From contig JAATVT010000002.1 of assembly GCA_014523685.1 (NCBI GenBank), forward strand, positions 1 through 5,786: a stretch of 5,786 nt of DNA, given 5' to 3'. Of this stretch, positions 1 through 5,308 are shown in pieces. This stretch comes from Nitrososphaerales archaeon TH5893 (GTDB lineage: Archaea; Thermoproteota; Nitrososphaeria; Nitrososphaerales; Nitrososphaeraceae). Below the pieces are notes generated by a model. That model was not told where the DNA came from, searched no databases, and saw only the letters and a list, made by a program, of their open reading frames with translations. The translations under genes were made by a program, and so were the position numbers. Every line of letters begins with the position of its first letter. Positions within the stretch are counted from its first letter, which is position 1.

Positions 1-77
1 TAACTTTTCTGAGTCGTAGAATTACGGCAGGTATCAATAAAATTGTGATAAGCGACTGAGTTGACCTGCTCTGACAT
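1..77 (-). CDS. Partial gene start, possible tyrosine recombinase/integrase (N-terminus only)
   Basis: On the minus strand an ATG at 77-75 opens a frame with no stop for 25 codons to the window edge; the next two bases are TA, so the next residue is probably Tyr unless the frame stops there. The peptide begins MSEQVNSVAYHNFIDTC and continues RNSTTQKS. The pattern of an aromatic-rich helix followed by N-S-T-x-x-x-x-(Y) is typical of the SAM-like core-binding domain at the start of XerC/D-type and thaumarchaeal tyrosine recombinases; this is a family resemblance, not a proof, since the catalytic R-H-R-Y domain lies outside the window. A TATA-like AATATTTAA (99-107) is centred 26 bases upstream of the ATG, as for the other genes here, which supports a real leaderless gene. 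It is divergent from the DUF255 gene. Gene reality is moderately likely; the function is tentative. Confidence 0.5.
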   Translation of the reverse strand, partial: MSEQVNSVAYHNFIDTCRNSTTQKS

Positions 78-98
78 TCAATTGTTAACTGGTTGGCG

Positions 99-107
99 AA
101 TATTTAA
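99..107 (-). promoter_or_regulatory. TATA box of the left-edge minus-strand gene
   Basis: Read on the minus strand this is TTAAATATT, an archaeal TATA-like element. Its centre is 26 bases from the ATG at 77, so transcription would begin at or next to the start codon and give a leaderless mRNA. No ribosome-binding sequence lies before the ATG. Confidence 0.5.
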
Positions 108-114
108 CCGTAGT

Positions 115-124
115 ATATGCATAT
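115..124. repeat. Perfect 10-bp palindrome ATATGCATAT in the divergent promoter region
   Basis: ATATGCATAT is its own reverse complement. It lies between the two opposed TATA boxes and touches the plus-strand one, which is where an archaeal repressor or activator dimer could control both genes. A 10-bp AT-rich palindrome can also arise by chance, so an operator role is only a suggestion. Confidence 0.3.
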
Positions 125-131
125 TATAAAT
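122..131 (+). promoter_or_regulatory. TATA box of the DUF255 gene
   Basis: The sequence TATTATAAAT matches the archaeal TATA consensus and is centred about 28 bases before the ATG at 155, predicting transcription from the start codon or within a few bases of it. No Shine-Dalgarno motif precedes the ATG, consistent with a leaderless transcript. Confidence 0.6.
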
Positions 132-154
132 AACATTATTGTTAGATATGTTTA

Positions 155-2356
155 ATGCAAGAACAGGGCATCAATGATAGTCATACCAACGATAAAAATT
201 CAAAACCAAATAGGTTAATCAATGAGAGTAGTCCGTATCTCTTACAGCATGCTCACAATCCAGTTGATTGGTATGCGTGGGGAGATGAGGCTCTACAAAG
301 GGCTTTAAAGGAGGATAAGCCCATTTTTATAAGCATAGGATATAGCGCATGTCATTGGTGCCACGTGATGGCACATGAATCATTTGAGGACGAAGGAATT
401 GCTCGTTTGATGAATGAAAAGTTTATCAATATTAAGGTCGATAGAGAGGAACGGTCAGACCTGGATGATATTTATCAGAGAGTAGCACAGCTCGCAACTG
501 GAAATGGAGGTTGGCCACTATCAGTATTTTTAACACCCGACCAAAAGCCCTTTTATGTAGGTACTTATTTTCCAAAAGATAGCAGGTACGGGATGCCTGG
601 TTTTGGTACTATTCTGATACAATTATCTGAAGCATATAAGAATAGAAAGCAAGAAATTCAGTCGGCGACAGCAGAATTCATGAACGCTCTAACAAATAGC
701 GTACAAGATATCCAGTTTTCCCAAGAAAGACAGCAAGATACAGTCTCGAAAACTGGCCGTTCAACATTAGAAGAGGCAGCTGTAGCCCTATTGCATATGG
801 CCGATAATGTTTATGGCGGATTTGGACAAGCACCAAAATTTCCAAATGTTTCTAATCTTCTATTTTTGTTACGTTATTATGATATATCTGGAGTTAATCG
901 ATTTAAGGATTTTGTTATGTTTACAGCTGACAAGATGATTCGTGGAGGTATCCATGATCAACTTGGTGGCGGCTTTGCTCGATATTCGACTGACCAAAGA
1001 TGGCAAGTTCCTCATTTTGAGAAAATGCTTTACGACAATGCTTTACTAACCCAGTTGTATGCAGAGCTTTATCAACTCAGTAGAAATAAGAGCTATCTTG
1101 AAACCGCGGAGAAAACATTGGATTACGTTATACGAGAAATGACATCTCCGAATGGTGGATTTTATTCTGCTCAAGATGCCGATTCAGAAGGTGAAGAAGG
1201 CAAATTCTATACTTGGTCAAAACAGGAAATCATCTCCTCCTTAGATGATGAAAAGAAGAATGCGGATATATTTTGCGAATATTATGGCGTAACAGAAGGT
1301 GGTAATTTTGAAGGGAAGAACATTCTTCATATTACAAAGTCTACTGGGGAGATTGCAAGAAAGTATGGCCAGACTCCAGAAGAAATAGAACAAGTACTTC
1401 AGCATATTTCTAAAAGACTTTTTACCATCAGAGAAAAAAGAACGAAACCAGGAAGAGACGACAAAATCCTAACTTCGTGGAACGGATTGATGATTTCGGC
1501 CTTTTCCAAAGTTTATAGAATAACGAATAATCCAACATATCTTAGTCATGCCACAAAGGGAATTGAGTTTATTGAGAATAAAATTGGTACGAGTGACGGC
1601 CGGCTTCGAAGAACGTTTAAGGATGGAGTTTCGAAGCTTAACGCCTACTTGGACGATTACGCATTTTATATTAATGCCCTATTAGATGTATTTGAAGTTG
1701 ATACCAACTCAAGATACATTGAAAAGGCGATATTGTACGCCGATTCCATGATAAGACACTTTTGGGATGAAAAGCAGGGGAATTTCTTTTTTACTTCTGA
1801 CGATCATGAACAACTTATTGTTAGAACGAAGAGTTTGTATGACCTTGCAATCCCCAGTGGTAATTCAATGGCTGCCTCAACTTTACTTAGACTATACCAC
1901 ATAACCCGGAATAGCAATTATTTACTCAAGGCTGAGCAAATCATGAGTGCAGGAGCAAAAGCTGCAGCTGAAAATCCATTTGGATTCGGACAGCTCCTAA
2001 ATGCAATTTATCTTTACATCAGAAAACCCATAGAGATAACGATCATAGGAACAAATATGAAAAAACCAAAGGACTTAGAACAAATGAGTAATTGGCTCGG
2101 CAGACAATTTTTTCCTAACAGTATCATAGCTCTCGTAAAGGATCGGTCTCAGCTAGATGGTTTAAACAAATACCCATTCTTTGATGGAAAAAAGGTAGAA
2201 AATAATATACTAACAAAAGAAATCAGTGCCGACAACGGGCCACTAAATTCAGAGCATGCATTCGTATGCAAAAACTTCTCCTGTTCTCTCCCTATCCATT
2301 CATTAGAACAGTTGCAAAAATCCCTCGGTAAGGATAATGATAGGAATGGTTTGTAA
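155..2356 (+). CDS. DUF255 thioredoxin-domain protein (YyaL / SSP411 / SPATA20 family)
   Basis: This 733-residue protein is a full-length member of the family that joins an N-terminal DsbH-like thioredoxin domain to a C-terminal (alpha/alpha)6 barrel like that of N-acylglucosamine 2-epimerase. The thioredoxin part (about residues 20-180) holds the CHWC redox motif at C66-C69, the family signature around NPVDWYAWG (35-43), and GGWP (118-121) at the cis-proline position. The barrel shows the conserved blocks [10 protein letters not shown] (287-296), QDADSEGE (340-347), [11 protein letters not shown] (435-445) and PSGNS (567-571). A late cysteine pair, CKNFSC (705-710), is also common in the family. 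No signal peptide or membrane segment is seen, so it is probably cytoplasmic. The biochemical role is not settled; a redox activity and a sugar-like ligand are inferred from the folds. The start at 155 fits a TATA box centred about 28 bases upstream. The gene is monocistronic, ending 48 bases before a convergent gene. Confidence 0.95.
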   Translation: MQEQGINDSHTNDKNSKPNRLINESSPYLLQHAHNPVDWYAWGDEALQRALKEDKPIFISIGYSACHWCHVMAHESFEDEGIARLMNEKFINIKVDREERSDLDDIYQRVAQLATGNGGWPLSVFLTPDQKPFYVGTYFPKDSRYGMPGFGTILIQLSEAYKNRKQEIQSATAEFMNALTNSVQDIQFSQERQQDTVSKTGRSTLEEAAVALLHMADNVYGGFGQAPKFPNVSNLLFLLRYYDISGVNRFKDFVMFTADKMIRGGIHDQLGGGFARYSTDQRWQVPHFEKMLYDNALLTQLYAELYQLSRNKSYLETAEKTLDYVIREMTSPNGGFYSAQDADSEGEEGKFYTWSKQEIISSLDDEKKNADIFCEYYGVTEGGNFEGKNILHITKSTGEIARKYGQTPEEIEQVLQHISKRLFTIREKRTKPGRDDKILTSWNGLMISAFSKVYRITNNPTYLSHATKGIEFIENKIGTSDGRLRRTFKDGVSKLNAYLDDYAFYINALLDVFEVDTNSRYIEKAILYADSMIRHFWDEKQGNFFFTSDDHEQLIVRTKSLYDLAIPSGNSMAASTLLRLYHITRNSNYLLKAEQIMSAGAKAAAENPFGFGQLLNAIYLYIRKPIEITIIGTNMKKPKDLEQMSNWLGRQFFPNSIIALVKDRSQLDGLNKYPFFDGKKVENNILTKEISADNGPLNSEHAFVCKNFSCSLPIHSLEQLQKSLGKDNDRNGL

Positions 2357-2375
2357 CCAACCTTGGACCCATCAT

Positions 2376-2382
2376 AAAAAAA
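2376..2382 (-). terminator. Oligo-T terminator candidate for the 111-residue gene
   Basis: Seven A residues on the plus strand are seven T residues on the minus strand, about 22 bases beyond the stop codon of the minus-strand gene at 2405-2740. Archaeal RNA polymerase terminates at such T tracts without needing a hairpin. The site lies in the 48-base gap between two convergent genes. Confidence 0.45.
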
Positions 2383-2404
2383 TCTACTGTAATACTTTAA
2401 ATAA

Positions 2405-2740
2405 TTATGCGCTGACTTTTCGGATATCTATCAAAAGCCTATCACCGACCCTTGGATTGCCTATCTTCTCATATCTCCTTTTTGGCATTGAAATCTGAAC
2501 AAGTGTTTGTAAGTAAGTCTTGATAACGGTTTGAGGCTGAGATCGGAGAATTGCTTCTAGTATAGGCTTAATCTGTTCCTTAACTTCTTTGTCTGCTATT
2601 GCCCTATCGATGGCTTCTAACATCATCTGTTGTTGGGAAACATTCTCGAGTTCTATATCTTCGCTGAGAGCCATAGAAATGCTTGATCCTTTGTCCGTTA
2701 TTTGATAGATTTTGTATCGGATAGATGATTCCTCTTCCAA
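2405..2740 (-). CDS. Hypothetical protein, 111 residues, TTG start
   Basis: I do not recognise this family. The protein is soluble, with no membrane segment, signal peptide or cysteine. Residues 1-32 look like short strands (SIRYKIYQITDKG, then SISMAL). Residues 34-85 are strongly helical and rich in Q, E, K and I. A basic stretch, PKRRYEKIG (86-94), leads into a probable C-terminal strand, RVGDRLLIDIRK (97-108). The first codon is TTG at 2740-2738; no in-frame ATG or GTG lies between it and the upstream TAA, while the first internal ATG (Met23, 2674) would remove a plausible strand. A weak TATA-like element is centred about 30 bases upstream of the TTG. The helical middle and basic patch could serve dimerisation or nucleic-acid binding, but that is speculation. 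It runs convergent to DUF255 and has the same orientation as FUN14, 232 bases away, so it is probably transcribed alone. Confidence 0.7.
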   Translation of the reverse strand: MEEESSIRYKIYQITDKGSSISMALSEDIELENVSQQQMMLEAIDRAIADKEVKEQIKPILEAILRSQPQTVIKTYLQTLVQISMPKRRYEKIGNPRVGDRLLIDIRKVSA

Positions 2741-2765
2741 ATCGAAAGGTGTACATTGACGGGAT

Positions 2766-2775
2766 TAATAAATTA
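2766..2775 (-). promoter_or_regulatory. Weak TATA-like element of the 111-residue gene
   Basis: On the minus strand this reads TAATTTATTA. It is centred about 30 bases before the TTG start at 2740, slightly farther than the spacing at the other genes. It is the best candidate in the region and supports initiation at or just before the TTG codon. Confidence 0.35.
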
Positions 2776-2817
2776 TTACAGCATTAATACGTTAGACTTT
2801 TTTTAGAAGAGATTAAA

Positions 2818-2836
2818 CCTTACCCACTAGGTAGGG
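2818..2836. repeat. Short imperfect hairpin in the gap between the FUN14 and 111-residue genes
   Basis: CCTTACC and GGTAGGG pair over seven positions with one T-G wobble around a CACTA loop. No T tract follows it directly on the minus strand, the direction in which both flanking genes are transcribed. The 232-base gap (2741-2972) otherwise holds only the weak TATA element, a 10-bp palindrome at 2951-2960, and frames too short to call. Confidence 0.25.
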
Positions 2837-2972
2837 ATAGAGAGTTTTGTTCAATTCATAAAGCACTTCAAGTTATTAATACTGCCCAATAATCTCGGGA
2901 ACCTTTTACCCGTATAATGAATACACCCTCATACAAATCTGGATTTAGTTATCTGCAGATCGGTTAATACGT

Positions 2973-3335
2973 CTACCCTTTTATAAAGCCAATCACAAAA
3001 CCTGCTGCAATGCTACCTGTTATAGGTATTCCATAATTTGTAAGTGCTGCCGATATCAACTGGTCACCTCCCGACGGAAATTCAGTTGGAATTTTTCCGC
3101 TTGTCATATTGACAATTCCTGATAGACCATCTTCCACAGAAAGCTGAATCTTGTTCCAGTCTATATTTAATACCTTGTGATATCCAAAATAAATAAATCC
3201 GACAAGAATCAAACCACCTATTATGAGCAGAATCTTCATTACCTTTTTTATTGCATACCCTATTAGAAAACCTGCAGCTCCTCCAATTCCAACCGAGGCT
3301 GCAAATGGTGCTAGGGAACTAGGGTCAAAACTCAT
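2973..3335 (-). CDS. FUN14-family membrane protein
   Basis: This 120-residue protein has the FUN14 layout. There is a glycine-rich first hydrophobic segment (about 14-28, containing GGAAGFLIGYAIKK), then a second transmembrane helix (33-52), a soluble loop after the hallmark YHKVLNIDW (52-60), and a last glycine-rich hydrophobic segment (100-117, GIPITGSIAAGFVIGF). The GFxxGYAxKK step into the second helix is the most recognisable part of the family. Eukaryotic members (FUNDC1/2) act in the mitochondrial outer membrane; archaeal and bacterial members have no established function, and this one should sit in the cytoplasmic membrane. The ATG at 3335 is supported by a TATA box centred 27 bases upstream, which predicts a leaderless mRNA. 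It is divergent from the LEA14-like gene across a 251-base gap. Length is normal for prokaryotic members, with no truncation seen. Confidence 0.88.
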   Translation of the reverse strand: MSFDPSSLAPFAASVGIGGAAGFLIGYAIKKVMKILLIIGGLILVGFIYFGYHKVLNIDWNKIQLSVEDGLSGIVNMTSGKIPTEFPSGGDQLISAALTNYGIPITGSIAAGFVIGFIKG

Positions 3336-3357
3336 AAGATTCTTGTTCTCGTAGCTT

Positions 3358-3366
3358 CTTTATAGT
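3358..3366 (-). promoter_or_regulatory. TATA box of the FUN14 gene
   Basis: The minus-strand sequence ACTATAAAG is centred 27 bases before the ATG at 3335, placing the predicted transcription start at the start codon. No Shine-Dalgarno motif is visible before the ATG. Confidence 0.55.
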
Positions 3367-3554
3367 CCATATGTATATTTTTCACGTAAGTATTCTTACT
3401 AAGAAAGAGCTGAAATTCTCCGTCTTTCAATTGTAAAGAAACAATGATGAATCATAACTTGGACTTTATGACTGACTATTCTCACGAGATTTGTTTAGCC
3501 TGAAATTGGCAGCCAGTGTTGATAAAAAATTTTCAATAAGTGTTTATGTCGCAA

Positions 3555-3562
3555 TATATAAA
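3555..3562 (+). promoter_or_regulatory. TATA box of the LEA14-like gene
   Basis: TATATAAA is a near-ideal archaeal TATA box, with the purine-containing GCAA just upstream as a possible BRE. It is centred about 28 bases before the ATG at 3587, again predicting a leaderless or nearly leaderless transcript. It is the strongest promoter match in the window. Confidence 0.65.
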
Positions 3563-3586
3563 GAGGAATATTGCCTAGTTTAACAT

Positions 3587-4138
3587 ATGAAAAGAAAGGC
3601 CATGTACGCCTTGGGTGCAGGGATAATTGCGGTGGCCGTTGTGATACTTATCATTACTCGGAATTCTACTCCCAGTTCGAACATAGAGGAGCAACCGACA
3701 GATATTCAAGATTCATTAAGTAATCCTGAAGTAATAAAGATATCAGTGGAAAACGTTACTGCAGAACGAGATCAAGAGAATGGAATAAATTTCCAAATTC
3801 AATTCAGAGCCTTTAATCCAAACAAGTCTACTGTAATATTAGAAGCAATAACATATAATGTTTTTACAGATAATGATCGAATTGTCTCTGGAGATGTCGG
3901 CGAAAAACTAGAAGGGTTTGTGGCTTCTCAAGAATCGGTTTTTCCGATCATATCTAATGGTACTATAAATCTTAAGGATTCACATCTATTGCAGGCCAGT
4001 GACCTTCCGTTGAACGATCTGAACAACATACTCAATGGAACTGCTAGATATACAATAAACGGGACCTACTCGTACAAGCAAACATCCACTATTGAAGCAA
4101 CTGGAGCAGACAGGGATTTTGAATTAACATTCCAGTAG
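3587..4138 (+). CDS. Membrane-anchored LEA14/WHy-like (LEA_2) protein
   Basis: The 183-residue product starts with a short basic tail (MKRK) and one hydrophobic helix (about 7-24), then a Ser/Thr/Pro/Glu-rich linker (25-48) and a beta-rich domain (49-183). The helix looks like an uncleaved N-terminal anchor, since no lipobox cysteine or clear cleavage site follows, so the domain should face outside. The domain has LEA14/WHy features: an alternating strand ending in NPN (77-79), then hydrophobic strands (STVILEAITYNVF, 81-93) and a charged turn before SGDVG (101-105). Archaeal proteins of this fold are linked to desiccation or stress and to envelope roles, mostly by homology. It carries five possible N-glycosylation sequons (N56, N79, N124, N150, N158), which fits an extracellular archaeal protein. 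The ATG is supported by the TATA box at 3555-3562. The LEA assignment rests on motif pattern alone. Confidence 0.82.
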   Translation: MKRKAMYALGAGIIAVAVVILIITRNSTPSSNIEEQPTDIQDSLSNPEVIKISVENVTAERDQENGINFQIQFRAFNPNKSTVILEAITYNVFTDNDRIVSGDVGEKLEGFVASQESVFPIISNGTINLKDSHLLQASDLPLNDLNNILNGTARYTINGTYSYKQTSTIEATGADRDFELTFQ

Positions 4139-4159
4139 TATTTTGTGATAATATCATTG

Positions 4160-4168
4160 TATAAAATA
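4160..4168 (+). promoter_or_regulatory. TATA-like box before the 48-residue gene
   Basis: TATAAAATA matches the archaeal consensus well and is centred 48 bases before the ATG at 4212, which would give a leader of about 20 bases. A weaker AT-rich stretch around 4182-4190 has the leaderless spacing seen elsewhere in the window. Either would let the small gene be transcribed separately from the LEA14-like gene 73 bases upstream. Confidence 0.4.
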
Positions 4169-4211
4169 TAATCACAATAAAACATAATAGTTAACACTTA
4201 GACTTCCTTTT

Positions 4212-4358
4212 ATGGCAGAGGAAGTTTTTATGTATGCAGTTACTACGGGCTTCTTTATTGGATTAACTGCTATCCTATTCGGAACAAGAGCACGGAGAAT
4301 CAGTAAAACCGTATCCGCCTCAACTAGTCGAAGCGGAGGAGCATTGGGCGGTACTTGA
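4212..4358 (+). CDS. Small single-span membrane protein, 48 residues
   Basis: This short frame encodes an acidic start (MAEEVF), one hydrophobic helix of about 17 residues (8-24, YAVTTGFFIGLTAILFG), a basic patch (TRARRISK, 25-32) and a flexible Ser/Gly-rich tail (residues 33-48). The acidic N-terminus, single helix and basic flank follow the positive-inside rule, so the tail should be cytoplasmic. This coherent layout, together with a TATA box upstream, argues for a real gene despite its length. I do not recognise a family. It lies in the same direction as the LEA14-like envelope protein, 73 bases downstream of it, and faces the convergent Cas4-like gene. A role as a small membrane subunit or regulator is possible but not shown. 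Confidence 0.6.
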   Translation: MAEEVFMYAVTTGFFIGLTAILFGTRARRISKTVSASTSRSGGALGGT

Positions 4359-4458
4359 GAACATACTCCTGTATTTGATATCAGTAGGAAAAATGGGAGA
4401 TCTATAGTCGATTAGGTACTTGCATCCATTCACTATACCATGAAGGGGTATTTACTGG

Positions 4459-4490
4459 GTTTACCTTTTGTAGTTTTAAAAAAAGTAAAC
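4459..4490. terminator. Inverted repeat with A/T tract, possible bidirectional terminator
   Basis: GTTTAC (4459-4464) pairs with GTAAAC (4485-4490), and the stem continues, after a mismatch, with TTTT against AAAA. The A run at 4478-4484 reads as seven T residues on the minus strand, downstream of the Cas4-like gene stop at 4568. The site lies in the 209-base gap between two convergent genes, where termination from both sides is expected. A 5-bp hairpin, ACTAG-CTCC-CTAGT, follows at 4489-4502. The gap contains no convincing gene. Confidence 0.4.
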
Positions 4491-4537
4491 TAGCTCCCTA
4501 GTAATCCCATTGTGAACCGAATATTCTGGATTGCTTA

Positions 4538-4552
4538 ATTTCCCTAGGAAAT
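4538..4552. repeat. Short inverted repeat ATTTCC-CTA-GGAAAT
   Basis: Six-base arms pair perfectly around a three-base loop. It sits 16 bases beyond the stop codon of the Cas4-like gene, and on the plus strand it is followed 21 bases later by seven T residues (4574-4580, inside the end of that gene). It may help end transcripts from either side, or may be chance. Confidence 0.25.
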
Positions 4553-4567
4553 GCCAAAAGCACTTGT

Positions 4568-5221
4568 CTACTCTTTTTTTCCACGACCAAATAAACTTTC
4601 TAATGATAGGGTCGAAATTTTTCTTTCCCTGTAATAACATCTCTCATAATATTTGCAGTTCAAACATAGATCGGATGGTTCAATTATCGGTACTTTGTTT
4701 TCCTTGAGAAGTGTGCTTAGAATCCTTGCTCTTCTTACAACCTCCTCAAACATTCGATTATTTTTTGTCACAAAAAATTCCAATGTTTGTCCTTCAGGAG
4801 TCATATAAATCAAAACGCCATCAATCTTGTTGAATATAAATAGACATGCATTGAGATACAGTAAATCTCGTGGATGTGAAGTTTCAGGCAGTTTGGACAC
4901 GAGCTCAAACCTTACTACGTACTGATTATCTACTATTGTATCTGCTGTGCCTTGAATAATTAAGTTATCGACTTTGTATTCTCCTTCTACATTACTAAAT
5001 GAACGTCTTATACCATCCTTCAGTAAAATGGAGACTTTGTTGGCGTTCCCTGGAGCAGAATTTGGATCCTTGCGTTCATAATATGATAATCGGGTACATC
5101 TAGATGCTTCAAGCACATGAATAATGTCTGGATCGTTCTTATTTGAGATATGTTCTAAATTATCATAAATTTTATCAAATGTCTTTTCGATCATTTTTCT
5201 GACGTCCCTGTCACCTAACAT
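4568..5221 (-). CDS. Solo Cas4/RecB-like PD-(D/E)XK family protein with Fe-S cluster cysteines
   Basis: I place the start at the ATG at 5221-5219 (217 residues), because a TATA box is centred 27 bases upstream and lies inside the longer frame; that longer frame would begin with GTG at 5308 and add 29 Cys-rich residues unlike the family. Numbering below counts from the GTG. One cysteine follows the first helix (C71 in EASRCTRLSYYERKDP) and three lie near the end (C215-x2-C218-x5-C224). This is the four-cysteine iron-sulfur arrangement of Cas4/AddB-type nucleases. Motif II is GTAD (D123). Twelve residues later, where the family has (D/E)-x-K, the sequence is E135-L-V-S-K139, so the lysine is displaced by two. 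The usual Gln before the tyrosine helix is probably Asp148 (HPRDLLYLNAC). Family members cut or resect DNA in repair or CRISPR adaptation. There is no CRISPR array or cas1/cas2 here, so this is a solo protein whose nuclease activity is uncertain. Confidence 0.82.
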   Translation of the reverse strand: MLGDRDVRKMIEKTFDKIYDNLEHISNKNDPDIIHVLEASRCTRLSYYERKDPNSAPGNANKVSILLKDGIRRSFSNVEGEYKVDNLIIQGTADTIVDNQYVVRFELVSKLPETSHPRDLLYLNACLFIFNKIDGVLIYMTPEGQTLEFFVTKNNRMFEEVVRRARILSTLLKENKVPIIEPSDLCLNCKYYERCYYRERKISTLSLESLFGRGKKE

Positions 5222-5243
5222 AATTGGCCGATTGGAGGTTCCT

Positions 5244-5252
5244 CTATATATG
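5244..5252 (-). promoter_or_regulatory. TATA box of the Cas4-like gene
   Basis: The minus-strand sequence CATATATAG is centred 27 bases before the ATG at 5221. It is the main reason for preferring that start over the GTG at 5308. Another TATA-like stretch, TGTATAAATA (about 5288-5297), lies farther upstream and could give a transcript with a leader. Confidence 0.5.
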
Positions 5253-5308
5253 AATATATGTTCTAAGGTTGGACAGCCTCGCATCGTATTTATACAGCAA
5301 AAATGCAC

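Noticed and set aside
2888..2914. CGGG-AACCTTTTA-CCCG hairpin in the FUN14 downstream gap.
   Set aside because: A four-base stem with a nine-base loop is too weak to support a structure or terminator call.
2383..3837. The 11-12 base string TCTACTGTAAT occurs at about 2383 and again at about 3827.
   Set aside because: One copy is intergenic and one is inside the LEA14-like gene; two short AT-rich matches in 5.8 kb are expected by chance.
4438..4491. A 17-codon plus-strand frame starting ATGAAGGGG in the convergent gap.
   Set aside because: It is too short, lacks a promoter and overlaps the inverted repeat that better explains the region.
4568..5221. A CRISPR-Cas locus suggested by the Cas4-like protein.
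   Set aside because: No regularly spaced repeats and no cas1, cas2 or effector gene occur in the window; solo Cas4 proteins are known.
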